A DNA stretch of 64,000 bases from Rehmannia glutinosa (lineage: Eukaryota > Streptophyta > Magnoliopsida > Lamiales > Orobanchaceae). Positions 1 through 11,160 of the stretch are shown here, piece after piece. The translations under genes were made by a program, and so were the position numbers. Below the pieces are notes generated by a model. It searched no databases and was not told where the DNA came from. It saw only the letters and a list, made by a program, of their open reading frames with translations. The number at the start of each line of letters is the position of its first letter. Position 1 is the first letter of the stretch. Location: assembly GCA_016081115.2 (NCBI GenBank), contig CM071925.1:15976441-16040440 (forward strand), given 5' to 3'.

Positions 1-541
1 CATTATATAGATAAAAAAAATGCATTATAGAGCTATATAAAAAAGAGAAAAAAAAGAAAAAAATGGAACAATCGAGATTATACTCCGCTGGTTGAGCTGT
101 TTAGTAACTAGGAGCATTCATGAGCACCATGTTAGACTTTTATGTAAAACGGCGGCTCAAAACATGAGTATGGGAAAGCACCCTAGGAGCCTTTGGAAAA
201 CATCCAAAGTTTACACCTAGTGGAATAATATCTCAGGATTTCCAGCGCCAAAAAAAAAAAGAAGGGCCTAGTAATTGCGTGATTGGTTGTGTGAGTAAAA
301 GGGTTGCAACTTTTGACACAAATTTGAAATTTAGTAATGAAGGTCAAACACTTTGGTTAATGTTTAATTTGAACTGAGTGAGTTTATTGTGAAGGTTGGG
401 GATCGATGAGGAATAATCCGAGGTAGATAGAACATGGTGTTATGGATTAATTGATTCTCAAATTGGACATTATATTTCTTGTTGGGTTTGTTGGCATTAT
501 TATTTGCTTGAGGACAAGCAAAAGGCTAAGTGTGGGGGAGT
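1..541 (+). other. 3' non-coding end of a Ty3/gypsy internal region, with polypurine tract
   Basis: No gene is seen here. Bases 505-540 carry the GAGGACAAGCA...GTGTGGGGGAG signature that many plant Ty3/gypsy elements have just upstream of the 3' LTR. The purine run TGTGGGGGAG at 531-540 would be the polypurine tract that primes plus-strand DNA synthesis. The rest of the element lies left of the window. A 114-codon ORF at 451-795 crosses the tract and the LTR boundary and is not considered a gene. Confidence 0.6.
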
Positions 542-2104
542 TGTTTTGCATATTTTTGTGTGTGTTTTGTGTGATAATTTATACATATTTTTGGCGTGTT
601 TTATTTACATTTGCATGTTTTAGTGTTATGTTGTGTTATTTTATTGATTTTTTAGGTTATGGTGGAAAAAATAAGTTTTGGAGCAAAAAAACGTTAAAAA
701 GTCATTCCGCGCAACTGCGGCAGTCATCGTATTTTGGACGTAATGTTCACATACGAAGTCCAATTGATATGATTTATATACAATTGGAAAGCTAAGACAA
801 AGTTCTACAATGTATAATACTTCTACAAAATGCAAATGAAGACGTTTGGATGGGTTAAAATCATGTGCAAGTCGAAATAATATGTTGAAATTTCGGAAAT
901 GACACGTATTGGTATTTTGGCCATAACTCTCTCTAGAAAATTTATATTAAGGTGATTCAAGTGGATATGGAAAGCTACGATATAGTGCTACAATGCATAA
1001 GAAGACATCAAGATGAAATTCCGACGTTTAAAGGCCGCGTTGGCGCGCTGATGTCGCACGCATAGCCAAAGAATCGCACAAAGAAGCCGGTGTGCTTGCT
1101 TGGTGATCGCGTCTTGATATGATGACACGAATTTTTCGATTTTTTTCCGAATTTTAGCTCTTCCACCTTGTTTAGAACTCTAGGCTTATGAATAGGACTT
1201 GGGGAGCCCCTATTTTCGACACCTTCATTCATAACACTTTTAGACTTTAGTTTTTGGTATTTTTCTCTTCCATTCAACATTGGGATTGCTTGGATTCTTC
1301 CCCTTGAAGTTATTTTGCTTCTTAATCAAAGAGTAAGATTTATTCATATATTTTGTCTGATTTCAATTATTGGGTGATTGTTATTGTTGTATGATTATGT
1401 TTATGATTGTTTTCTTTCCTTCAATTGAGATTATGATCTCATCCCCAAGCATGAACTAATTTCCTTGTTCTAGGATTAGGATGATTTGGTTCAAACAAAC
1501 AAGCATGAGTATTGATTAATTGATCTGCTTTCCTGAATAAATTGTTTTACTTGTTGATTGATTGTTTGGCCAACTCTTGATTGTTTTAGGGGATAATTGA
1601 GATCGATCGAAAATAGTATTCATGGACTAAATTTATTCATGGGTTAGATATGAATCAGAAATGTATTATCTAACTCTAGATTTAATGAAAATAGCAAACT
1701 ATGTTGGGATAGCCCTAATCTGTGAATACGAGAGTTATCAGATCTAGACCTAGTCTTTACATGATTGTTATATTTGTTAACCACATGATCAATTAATTGA
1801 TATTCTGCTTGCAAGTTTGATGAGATGAATCCATAATTCTAGACTTTCTTCCATATCTTTTTCTCCAAGTTTATTCGTGCTTAGTTTTAATTCATCTTTT
1901 TAATTATTTTCTTTTAGTTTATTTAAAACCAACAAATCTGGTTAGAGTGCTTAGATTTTATTTTGTGTCTATTGTGTTGCATAATAATTATTTGCCGGCT
2001 AAGTCTTCCTCGAGAGACGACTTGTGGTTAACTTGCTACCCTACAATTGATCTCGTTCTCTTGCGAGGATTGTTAGACTTTTATAGGTGTTTAGCGGTTG
2101 AACA
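542..2104 (+). mobile_element. Ty3/gypsy LTR, about 1.56 kb
   Basis: The sequence starts TGTTTTGCAT right after a G-rich polypurine tract and ends TTGAACA, so it has TG...CA ends. The part near 905-985 (a 'tttggccataac' block followed by 'gattcaagtgg') matches the same part of the gypsy LTR at 61274-62785, so the two are related families. The 3' part carries a GAGAGACGACTT...CTTGCGAGGATTGTTAGACTTTTATAGGTGTT region typical of plant gypsy LTR ends (only short words are quoted). Because the polypurine tract precedes it, it is read as a 3' LTR. The last 127 bp recur at 3345-3471. Confidence 0.65.
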
Positions 2105-3344
2105 AAATTTTGGAAAGGTTTTTATTTAAAATTTGATAATTTATTTAAAAAACTAAAAATAGTAAAAATAATATCAAAATTATTTAAAATTAAAAAAAAA
2201 TACGAAAGTTGTTAAATAAAATATAAATTGAAAAAATCTGAAATTTATTTGAAATATTGAAAAATATTCTATTTTTGAAATAGAAAAACTCAGAATTATT
2301 TTGAAAAGGTTTTTTTTAAACTAAAAGATGTTTCAAAATCTGAAAATTTGTTTAAAAAACTAAAAAAATTGTTAAAAATCTAACAATTATTTGAAACATT
2401 AAAATATAAATTAAAAAAGTTGAAAATTATCTAAAAACAAGAAAATTAGTCTAAAATTCTGAAAATAGATTAAAACTAATACTTTTAAAACTTTTACAAA
2501 AAAATATGAATTATTTTTTAAAACAAATCCTACAATTACGCCAAATATATAAAAATAATCTAATTTTAAACAAATTTTAGATTTTTTTCCTTTGATTTTC
2601 AGATTTTTTTACATATTTGGCATAATTTTTAGATTTTTGAAAAATAATTTATTGTTTTTTATAAACAATACTAAGTTTTTACTCTATTTTTTATTTTATA
2701 AAAAAATAAGATTTTTTTATATAAAAATTTCAAAAACTCTTTGTTTTTAATCCATTTTCAGATTTTCAGACAAATTTTTGTTTTTTTGAACAATTTTCGA
2801 CGTTTTAAAATAATTTATAATATTTCTTTCAAATTTTTTAAAACAGTTTATAGTTTTGTTTAACAATTTTCATATTTATTTTTTTGTAATTTTAAAATAA
2901 TTTTGATTTTTTTCTATTTTCAGTGTTTTACAAAAGCTATCAGATTTTATATATTTATTTTTTAGATTTTAAAATATTTTGTTGAATTTTTTAAGACTTT
3001 GTTACAAAAATTCAAATAATTTTTAATTTTAGTAAAATAATTTTCAGAATTTTTAGATAAAGTTTTTAAGATTTTTCAAAAAAAATCTTTTGTTTAATTA
3101 ATTTTGCCATCATTTAAGCCAACTAGGATGCCATGTAAGATTTAAATATTATTTTCTAAATGAAAATTAAAAATTTTGAAAATAAAAATGCCACATCAAC
3201 TCAACAGGTCAAAGTAACTTGCTATAGCAGGTAAGAGGACCAAATCTCAATTTTTTATTGAGAAAAAGGACTATTTGTCAAAAGTAAAAAGAAAAAGGAT
3301 GTAATTTCAAAGTGGTGTTAGATAAAGGACAGCAAATTTTTTTT
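2105..3344. repeat. AT-rich degenerate fold-back region
   Basis: No gene is seen. Bases 2110-2560 are A-rich and 2600-3110 are T-rich. The halves can be aligned as an imperfect inverted repeat centred near 2583. For example, the word at 2535-2556 containing ACGCCAAATATATAAAA is the near reverse complement of the word at 2609-2630 containing TTTACATATTTGGCAT, and the match continues outward with mismatches. The stretch from 3110 to 3344 is less AT-rich and does not fold in the same way. It could be a fold-back or MITE-like insertion, or AT-rich drift. No clear target duplication was found. Confidence 0.45.
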
Positions 3345-3471
3345 TGCCTAATAATTATTTGCTGGCTAAGTCTTCCTTGAGAGACGACTTATGGTTAACT
3401 TGCTACCCTACAATTGATCTCGTTCTCTTACGAAGATTGTTAGACTTTTATAGGTGTTTAGCGGTCGAACA
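3345..3471 (+). repeat. Second copy of the last 127 bp of the gypsy LTR
   Basis: This stretch matches 1978-2104 base for base over 127 bp with seven mismatches by eye, six of them C/T or G/A transitions. Both copies end in GAACA. It is either the surviving tip of a second LTR, with everything between lost or replaced by the AT-rich block, or a local duplication. Confidence 0.75.
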
Positions 3472-4439
3472 GCTTGGCCGAGGGAGGAAAGGTATGTATA
3501 ATGGGGGAAGAATGTTAAGTGTGTAATGGTGGAAAATGAGAGAAATAGCTCTCTTTATAATTGAACATGAGGAAGATCAAACAAAATGCTCACTATTTAC
3601 CCGTGAACTTCAAGCATGCTTCTGCATCTGCACACCCAGGGCTCCGCGAAATCAGCTGCAAATGTACATGCAAAAATTGGCCACCACATGGTCGACTTTC
3701 CCAAGTTTTAAATTAAAAAAAATATGCTAAAGTAAGCCAAGCTTCAGCCGTTTTTAATAAACTTTAAATTAAAAAAAATTGAAAGTCGACCAGGGACATG
3801 GTCGATTCTACTAAGTTTTAAATGAAAAAAAAATAGTTGTTTTCTCTGGGGAAACATCATAACAACTTTGCAGAAAAGCATGGTCAAGCGACCAAATTCT
3901 GGAAAACCTGAATTTCTGATAAAATCGGTCATCTCCTAAACGTTTCTACACCAAAGAAAAAAAACAAAAATCAAATATAGAAATGGCGTGTGCATATACG
4001 AGTTTAACAGAAACGACTTCCTCCAAGTCGTTTTTGATTATATTATTAAGCTTTTTTTTCAATTTATTTGTGTAACTTGGGAAAAAATTGTAATAATCTG
4101 TTAAAAAAGTCGTTGGTTGAGTGACAAACAAATATCATATTTGGTTTTTGAGTTCTAGAGTTCACTTCCATGGAAAATTCAATTGAATTGACTTTTTTCA
4201 TCTAACTAATTTTTTATTTTGTATTTTTTCTCTACGATAAATTATATTTAACGTTCTTTGTTATAATTTTATTTTAATGAAATCGAAATCTTAAAGTTGG
4301 AGTATGATATATATGTTATTATATATCATATTTCAAATATCAAATCAATAAAATAATACTTGAAACATTGATTTATAAGTTTTAATTTTTTATGTATATG
4401 CAAGGGCCCCATTTATTTTTTCGGTCCATGCTCTTTGAA
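3472..4439. other. Gene-free stretch with a short internal duplication
   Basis: No supportable gene. Words around 3687-3720 ('catggtcgac' followed by 'aagttttaaattaaaa') recur around 3797-3835 ('catggtcgat', 'aagttttaaatg'), so about 40 bp is duplicated roughly 110 bp apart. ORFs here are under 65 codons and look like chance. Confidence 0.5.
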
Positions 4440-4444
4440 ACCTT

Positions 4445-5621
4445 TGTTAGTCGAAGTGGCTACGAAAATCTAGAGGAGGGTGAATAGATTTTCTCAATTT
4501 TCCAATTTATGCCCTCTTTTTTAATATGTGAAAAACTTTCAAGAATAACATAGAAGAAGAGGAATGAACACAACGATTTAAAGTGGTGGTATGTCCGAGT
4601 GGATTTCGAAAAGAAAAAAGTTTATTAATTGATACCAAACAGTTACAACTTTTATCTTAAAGATCACCACACTCTTCTTACAACAACACCAATGAAGAGC
4701 ACCAATCTCTTCTTAATACAATGAAGAGCACCAAACTCTCCAACACCTAGTGAATCAACCAAGTGTATTCTCACCAAAAGAACACTTAACAATATATCTT
4801 TTTTTGGATGATTTTACAAATACAATCAAGATTACACATTGAATGAAATATTACAACTCAAAAGTGCAAGTGTAATCAAGAAGGAAAGCCTAATAATCAA
4901 GATATAAAAGTGATGTGCTTAGGCTAATACAACAAGAATGTTGAAAGTGAAGAATAAGAGATTTTGCTGATTTTTCTTGTTGTGTTCTAGAGTATTGTGT
5001 TGTATTTGATCCTTCAATCTTTCATGTATTTATAGGAGAGCTCCAAAGATATAGTCCTCAACATAGACTCCTAATTTCAATTTGTCTGCAAAAGAAATAT
5101 CAAAATAACTCCAAAAATAGTTCATAAATGAAAAGCCACAATTTTATGAGAAGTGTCTGCTACAACGGATAGTTTATGCTGCCAAAAGGATATAGCGACC
5201 GGTCTCTATGTAGTAACTATTGGGAAGTGTTTTTGACACATGATGGCATTTAGGGCTACCGGTCACTGACTATGGCTACCGTTTGCTGTGGATAGTGATT
5301 GTTAGCTCGAGAAACAGAGAAGAAAACAAGAAAAACACATTTTCTTTAAGCAATGGTCGTCCTTTCCTATTCCAGCTCTCTGTTTGTTTTCTGTTTTAAC
5401 AACATTCAGGTACGGGTCTCTCTATAGGACAACTGGTCGACCTCTTCACAGAGAAGTTGTCCATTTTTTATCAAAAATAAAGTTCAAGAAGTACTTCAAA
5501 AACTTAGTATAAATCAATAAAAAAAATTTGAAGTATTTGGACAACATTTGGAAACATTGTTCTGGTACAAAACTTACTTATATGAAATCATCAAAAGCAA
5601 AATAAAAACATTAATCTAACA
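4445..5621 (-). mobile_element. Copia-type solo LTR with 5-bp target duplication
   Basis: Read on the minus strand, the unit begins TGTTAGATTA (at 5621) and ends GACTAACA (at 4445), giving TGTTAG...CTAACA inverted ends. The bases 4440-4444 and 5622-5626 are both ACCTT on the plus strand, a perfect 5-bp target-site duplication. A minus-strand TATAAATA box lies at 5027-5034. Near its 3' end the motif CTATTCACCCTCCTCTAG (4468-4485, minus strand) is the pyrimidine-rich signature many plant copia LTRs carry. With a target duplication directly on both ends and no internal region, it is a solo LTR of 1,177 bp. Confidence 0.8.
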
Positions 5622-5626
5622 ACCTT

Positions 5627-5645
5627 GGACCGGCTCTGATAAACA
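5627..5645 (-). promoter_or_regulatory. Primer-binding-site-like word of an older retroelement
   Basis: On the minus strand this reads TATCAGAGCCGGTCC, close to the TGGTATCAGAGC primer-binding site (complement of the initiator-Met tRNA 3' end) used by plant retroelements. The solo LTR landed directly beside it. The equivalent word in the duplicated copy is at 7809-7827. No LTR of matching type was recognised next to it. Confidence 0.4.
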
Positions 5646-5989
5646 GCCACAATTTACAACCAAAATATTGTACATAGATTGGGATTTTCTCTGAATTTTT
5701 CTTCAATTCGAATCTCTATTATGATTGATGTTTCTTATTTTATCGCAATATTATCAATACACATATATAATGATAATACCATTTTATATAGTAGCGGAGG
5801 TATATATATAATAAAGATTTAGGGGCGAGATTTTTTTTGCCCTCTTGAAAATACTGGATAAACGAGTATTTTTAATTCATTTAGGGGGCAAGATTTTGTA
5901 ATCTAACAATTATGTATATAGTTCATAGATTTTATATTAAATTTAAGAAATTTTAAGATTTTTCTTTTGGGTTTTGGGGGGAGGAGTGG

Positions 5990-6345
5990 AGGTGGCAATT
6001 TGAGGCACGTCACGATAGCGCGATACGAATACGACATGAAATTTTGGGATTTGGGCCAAGTGTTATCGATTTTGGGCCAATATGGTATCAACACGATAAG
6101 AACGATAAAAAATGTGGTCCAAGTTGGGTCAATCCAATAACCCCATTAAATTCGATAAAACCCGATAACATAAATAATATCATTTGATCACCTATTTCTA
6201 ACCCAACACCCTAACAGACTTTCAATATGATATATATAGGATGAAAATATAATATTATATTATATTAGTAAATAGTTTAACTGGTCGAATGGCCTAAATT
6301 GTTCAAATGAACAAAAGAAGTTGTAATAACTAATAAATAAATTAG
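5990..6345. mobile_element. Truncated copy of a GGTGGCAA-ended MITE
   Basis: It begins with GAGGTGGCAATTTGAGGCACG and carries the same 'gataagaacgataaaa' and 'ataaaacccgat' blocks as the fuller copy at 8172-8700. The right end is missing because the segment ends at about 6345 against a copia fragment. Confidence 0.5.
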
Positions 6346-6767
6346 CAAGAAAAATAGCCCAAATATATCTAAAAAAATCATCGACTATAACAAAAGTGTA
6401 ATGTTTTCCACTTAGACTATTCGTACCAATATCCTTGTACAAATCTAGATGAAGAAGTTGTAGAAGCTTGGTTGTGGAAATTTTATTTTTGGGCTTAAAA
6501 CTACTTTTAACTAATTTGTTCTTTTGAGAAGTGTCACGTAAGCCAAGATTTTCAAAATTCATTTTCGGTAGTCCTTTGGCATGTTGATTTTTGTAAATGG
6601 TTTGCAAATTTTGTATCTAATATGTCCAAGTCTCCTATGTCATAAACTAGTTAAATCAATGCTAGCGACAAGACACGAAATATTTTGACTAACCAAATCA
6701 ATTGTACAAATTTTGCAGAGATTGTCTTTTCTACTAGCTTCACAAACAACATTTGCCTTGAAGGGCA
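6346..6767 (-). pseudogene. Copia GAG-pre-integrase and integrase fragment
   Basis: The minus-strand translation shows the pre-integrase zinc-finger region (a ...CLVASIDLTSL segment, a stop where Trp is expected, then HRRLGH) followed by KGLPKMNFENLG and the start of the integrase core (LLHLDLYKDIG, then GKHYTFVIVDDFFRYIWAIF). In Ty1/copia these domains bind and integrate the cDNA. Only about 140 codons remain. It includes the first catalytic-Asp motif (HLDL) and ends long before the second Asp and Glu. It lies between the two copies of the tandem duplication and belongs to a different copia lineage from the large array to the right. Confidence 0.75.
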
Positions 6768-7803
6768 CCATACTCTTCTTACAATAACACTTATGAAGAG
6801 CACCAAACTTTACACAACGAAGAGTACCAAACTCTCCAACACCTAGTGAATCAACCAAGTGTTTTATCACCAAAAGAACAGTTAACAAGTATGTCTTGTT
6901 TTGGATTATTTTACAAATACAATCAAGATTACACTTTGAATGAAATATTACACCTCAAAAGTGCAAGTGTAATCAAGAAGGAAAGCCTAATAATCAAGAT
7001 ATGAAATGATGTGCTTAGGCTAATATAACAAGAATGTTGAAAGTCAAGAATAAGAGATTTTGCTGATTTTTCTTGTTGTGTTGTAGAGTATTGTGTAATA
7101 TTTTGATCTTTTAATCCTTCATGTATAGAGAGCTCCAAGATGTAGTCCACAACATAGGCTCCTCCTAATTTCAATTTGTCTGCAAAAGAAAGATCAAAAC
7201 AACTCCAAAAATAGTTAATAAATGAAAATTCACAATTTCATAAGGCGTGTCTGCTGCAACGGATAATTTTTGCTGTCAAAAGGATATAGCGATCGGTCGC
7301 TATGTAGTAAAATTCGAATTTTAAACCGTTGGAAAGTGTTTTTGACACAAGATGGCATCTAGGGTGATCGGTTGCCATTTATGGTGATCAGTCGCTGTCT
7401 ATGGCGATCGGTTGCTGTGGATAGTGACCGTTCGCTCAATAAATTGAGTTTTGAAGTTGTTTAGGGCGAATGATCGCCCTCAAACTTAGTATAAATCAGT
7501 AAAAATGTTTTGAAGTTGTTGGACAACATGTGGAAACATTCATGTACATGTCTCTGTTTTCTCTGTTTGTTTTCTGCTTTAACGACATTCAGGTATGGGT
7601 CTCCCTATAGGGCGACCGGTCCACCTCTTCAAAGAGAAGTTGCCCGCTTTTTGTTAAAAGAAAGTTCAAGAAGTACTTCGAAACTTAGTATAAATCAATA
7701 AAAATATTTTGAAGTATTTGGACAACATTTGAAAATATTGTTTCGGTATAAAACTCGTTTAGATAAAATAATCAAAATCAAAATAAAAAACATTAATCTA
7801 ACA
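6768..7803 (-). mobile_element. Second, truncated copy of the copia LTR
   Basis: It matches the solo LTR at 4661-5621 and has the same upstream flank (ACCTT at 7804-7808 next to TGTTAG on the minus strand). Its 3' portion (the equivalent of 4445-4660) is missing and replaced by the integrase remnant. Bases 7275-7440 hold several imperfect copies of a GATCGGTYGCTG word. The minus-strand TATA box of the other copy is altered here. Confidence 0.7.
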
Positions 7804-8171
7804 ACCTTGGACCGACTCTGATAGATAGTCACAAGTTACAACCACAATTTTGTACATATATTGCGCTTTTTTCTGATTTTTTCTTCAATTCGAATCTCTA
7901 TTATGATTGATATTTATTATTTTATCGCAATATTAGCAATACACATATATAACGATAATATCATTTTATATAGTAGCGGAGGTATATATATAATAAAGAT
8001 TTAGGGGCGAGATTTATTTTTTGCCATCTTGAAAATAATGGATAAACGAGTATTTTTAATTAATTTAGGGGGCAAGATTTCGTAATCTATCAATTATGTG
8101 TATAGCTCATAGATTGTATATTAAATTTAAGAAATTTCATGATTTTTTTTTCGGGTTGGGGGAGGGGGGTT

Positions 8172-8700
8172 GAGGTGGCAATTTAAGGCACGTGACGATA
8201 GCACGATACAAATACGATACAAAATTTTCGGATTTGAGCCAACTGTTATCGGTTTTGGGCCATTATGGTATTGACCCGATAAGAACGATAAAAATGTGGT
8301 CCAAATTGGGTCAATCCAATAACCCCCATTAAATCCGATAAAACCCGATGACATAAATAATATCATTTGCTCACCTTTTTCTAACCCTAACACCGCAAGG
8401 GGCTTTCAATATGATAATATTGGAAGAAATATTATATTATATTATATTAGTAAATAGTTTTGAGTCAAATGGTCTAAATTGGTCAAATGAACAAAAGAAG
8501 TCGTAATAATTAATAAATAAATTTGCTTATCGAGTTTAATGAGTCGTGTCTGAACTATCAAGTTTTTATTGTGTTGGGTTCGGACTAGTACTTCCAGCCT
8601 GTTAAGTTTATCGGTTTTATGTTCGCATTGATGTTTATGGATTCAAAATCCTATCGGGCCAACTCAATAACAACACAGCCCGCACGATTTGCCACCCTTA
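8172..8700. mobile_element. MITE-like element with GGTGGCAA termini
   Basis: The left end AGGTGGCAATTTAAGGCACG (from 8174) and the right end CGCACGATTTGCCACCCT (to about 8698) are imperfect inverted repeats about 530 bp apart. The interior contains repeated 'cgataaaa' and 'acccgat' words. No ORF encodes a transposase, so it would be non-autonomous. No clear target duplication was found, so the superfamily is not assigned. Confidence 0.5.
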
Positions 8701-9032
8701 GTGGTGCCCGGATCTGGCTCCGTCTTGATTTTAGACATGTGTAAAGTAGTATCGATATATGATATTAGATATCAATTAAATAAAACATCTGGGCCACTTT
8801 TTGTTTTTGAAGCATATGATATTACAAACTTTTGCAGATATTAGATATCAATTAAATAACAACCACAAATTATATCATGTATAAAATGCTTCTTTTTCTT
8901 CCTTTTCATTTCTTTTCCTTTCCTCTTTGTAATGGGGGCGCTTGATTTTAGTAAATTGACTTCAAAATGGTTGGAAATAAAACAACTACAATTTTACATT
9001 TTCTTTTAGGTAAGTAGCTCAATAGTAATATA
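8701..9032. other. Gene-free stretch
   Basis: No gene or complete element is seen. The word ATATTAGATATCAATTAAATAA occurs twice (about 8761 and 8838, counted in shorter overlapping words), a short local duplication. Confidence 0.4.
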
Positions 9033-9042
9033 CTAATATCCA

Positions 9043-9238
9043 AGGGCGTAGCCAACACGACTGGTTATCTCTAGCCCAATTTTTTTTCTCCTAACTCAAC
9101 TATTTTTTCCTCTAACTCAACTATTTTTTCCGCTTAAATATACACATATAAATTTTTTTAATTTTTTTCCATAGAAAAAAGGGACAAAAAAAAATTTGGG
9201 GTGCGCGGGAGGCCGGGGTGCCCCTAGCTACGCCCATG
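9043..9238. mobile_element. 196-bp Mutator-like MITE with 10-bp target duplication
   Basis: The left end AGGGCGTAGCC and the right end GGGGTGCCCCTAGCTACGCCC are inverted relatives (GGGCGTAGC/GCTACGCCC). The 10-bp word CTAATATCCA occurs immediately on both sides (9033-9042 and 9239-9248). A target duplication of 9-11 bp is characteristic of Mutator-like elements. There is no ORF, so it is non-autonomous. Confidence 0.8.
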
Positions 9239-9248
9239 CTAATATCCA

Positions 9249-10439
9249 TGTAAATTGGACAAACTGAGACAAAATTTCCACACTAATTTCCTTCCACTTT
9301 TTGGGTTTAGCACAGGGGACTACATGACAATGGTAAGCTGATTCTTTTTCTTTTAATGGTATTTTATTTCGTATTCGTAATCGGTAAACCTTAACTATAT
9401 TAAATAATATTATTAATCTCCACCTGACACTTAAAAATATTTTTTAGATAAAAAATAAAATACTCTTTGGCTTAGATATTTGCTTGGAGTTTGTTATTAT
9501 CACCCATAAAATGTGGTGTGTATTGGTAATTGATGCTTTCAATTCAAATGCAGTCAACACCTCCAAGCTCAATATGTGTGGTCAATTTCTTTAAGTGGTG
9601 TTCTTATTATTTAGTTTTGAAACAAATAGGGTTCTTATGTTCGGACTTAAATAAAAATGCATATTTAATTGTTACAAAATTTGACTAGACCACATCATTG
9701 CATATTTTACAGACCAAAGACGATGTAAGGCCCAAGTATTCGGGTTATACTGATTTTTCATCTGTTGAAACCTTTGTAACTAAAAAGCCCATAACAGGCC
9801 CGTTAAAATTATCCAATGACAAGCATTTACTATTGTCTTGGTTATGCCATGTCTAATTAAATAAGTTTTTATTTACTCTTTTTTCACCTGAACCATATTT
9901 AATTTACAATGCTTTAATGTAATATCTTACAGCTTTTTATTATTAAAAATTCTATGTAATATGATTAGTTCTAGAAATCCTCTTCGACGTAATGTTTAGG
10001 GCATATATTGATTAAATTCTAACATTGTAATTAACCGTCATATATATATGCACTAAAAGAAAGAAAATGTCAGAAACAAATTTGCAGTTATTTTGCTCAA
10101 TCGTACATATAGACCCTGTTTAAAAAAAAAGAAAGAACACATAAAATTCAATTTAATACGAAGATATACCAGAATTATAGACTGACATTAAAAAACAATG
10201 GAAAGAATCATATGAATCAGATTGATAGTGTTCCCTATGGTTTCATTTGCATCAATGGACCGGATATCAGCTGAAAATATTGCACATCTCTCCTATTGTC
10301 TTATTTGGTTCAAAGTTGGACAACCCATAAAAATGAGCAGACCTTTTTTTTTTTTTTTGGGGGGGGGAGGGGGGATTACATAAAAATACCCACTTTCTGA
10401 TAAAAATACCATAAAATACGTTTCTATCATTTTTGTAAT
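9249..10439. other. Gene-free AT-rich stretch
   Basis: No supportable gene. A T14-G9 type homopolymer run sits at about 10346-10374. The sequence around 9720-9850 has no recognised family. Confidence 0.4.
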
Positions 10440-10828
10440 CATTTTTTTTCCTTTTTTTAAGCTCCTCCGTATTGTTTTTACATTTTTTTCTTTTTTTTGT
10501 TCTTGTATTGCTTTATATGTTATATATGTTGTTTCGATGTTGTTTAAATTTGTTTCATTACTGTTTCCATGTTGTTTCGATGTTTCGAAACAACTTTTAC
10601 CTATTTTTTATATTGTTTTTTGTTCATGTATTGTTTTGTACATTGTTTCTATTGTATTTGTATTGTTCTATAATATTTTTAATGTTATTCAAATAATTTT
10701 TTTTGTTGTTTCCATTTAGTTTTCATTGTGTAAATACCGTTTTTACCTATTTTTAAGCTCTTTTTATTCATGTGGTGTTTTTAATATTTTTCACGTTGTT
10801 TCTGAGTTGTTTCAATACCTTTTTTAAT
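10440..10828. repeat. T-rich TGTTTC-type low-complexity block, left half
   Basis: The block is built of degenerate TTGTTTC, ATGTTGTTTCGATG and TTTTTACC words. A similar block continues on the other side of the CACTA element (14889-15180), and both halves share 'taagctctttttta' followed by 'catatggtg'/'catgtggtg'. ORFs across it (10472-10719) are Phe/Leu/Tyr-rich translations of this composition and are not counted as genes. Confidence 0.6.
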
Positions 10829-10849
10829 CACTACAAGAAAGTTGCAATT

Positions 10850-11160
10850 TAGCGGGGAAATTTTTCCTCGCTAACATTGCTGATTTCTTCGCAAATGGAA
10901 CTTAGCGAGGAAATATATTCCTCGCACGTCTCGCTGCTATAAGAGCGTCGCTAACCTATATTGGCAACATATATTAAAAATTCCTCACAAACTTTAGTGA
11001 GGATATTCTTTATTTTGCGGCTAAAGTTTAGAGAGGAAATTTTCAATTTCGCAGCTAATGTTAACAACAAATTTATTCATTTCCTCGCTAAAGTGGATAC
11101 AATGTGGATATTAACCGTAAATATGTTATTTTCCTCGCTAAAGTGGATATAATTTTATTA
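10850..11160. repeat. Subterminal repeats of the first CACTA element
   Basis: The words GCGAGGAAAT, TTCCTCGC and CGCTAA recur at short spacing in direct and inverted orientation (for example near 10866, 10909, 10919, 11030, 11087 and 11130). CACTA transposases of the TNPA type bind arrays like this. That is family knowledge, and binding is not shown here. Confidence 0.6.

Larger units (their letters stand above)
4661..6345. repeat. Left copy of a roughly 1.7-kb tandem duplication
   Basis: This segment is repeated, with scattered substitutions and indels, at 6768-8524, an offset of about 2.1-2.2 kb. It includes most of the copia LTR, the LTR-flanking word ACCTTGGACC, a block at 5640-5990 and the first part of a GGTGGCAA-ended MITE. 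Both copies hold the LTR at the same flank, so duplication followed LTR insertion. The left copy stops inside the MITE at about 6345, where it abuts a copia integrase fragment. Confidence 0.8.

Noticed and set aside
451..795. 114-codon ORF with hydrophobic N-terminus
   Set aside because: It spans the polypurine tract and LTR start of a gypsy element, has no family resemblance, and its hydrophobicity follows from T-rich sequence.
10472..10719. Two overlapping Phe/Leu/Tyr-rich ORFs resembling membrane proteins
   Set aside because: They are translations of a T-rich low-complexity block in two frames. No start context or conserved motif.
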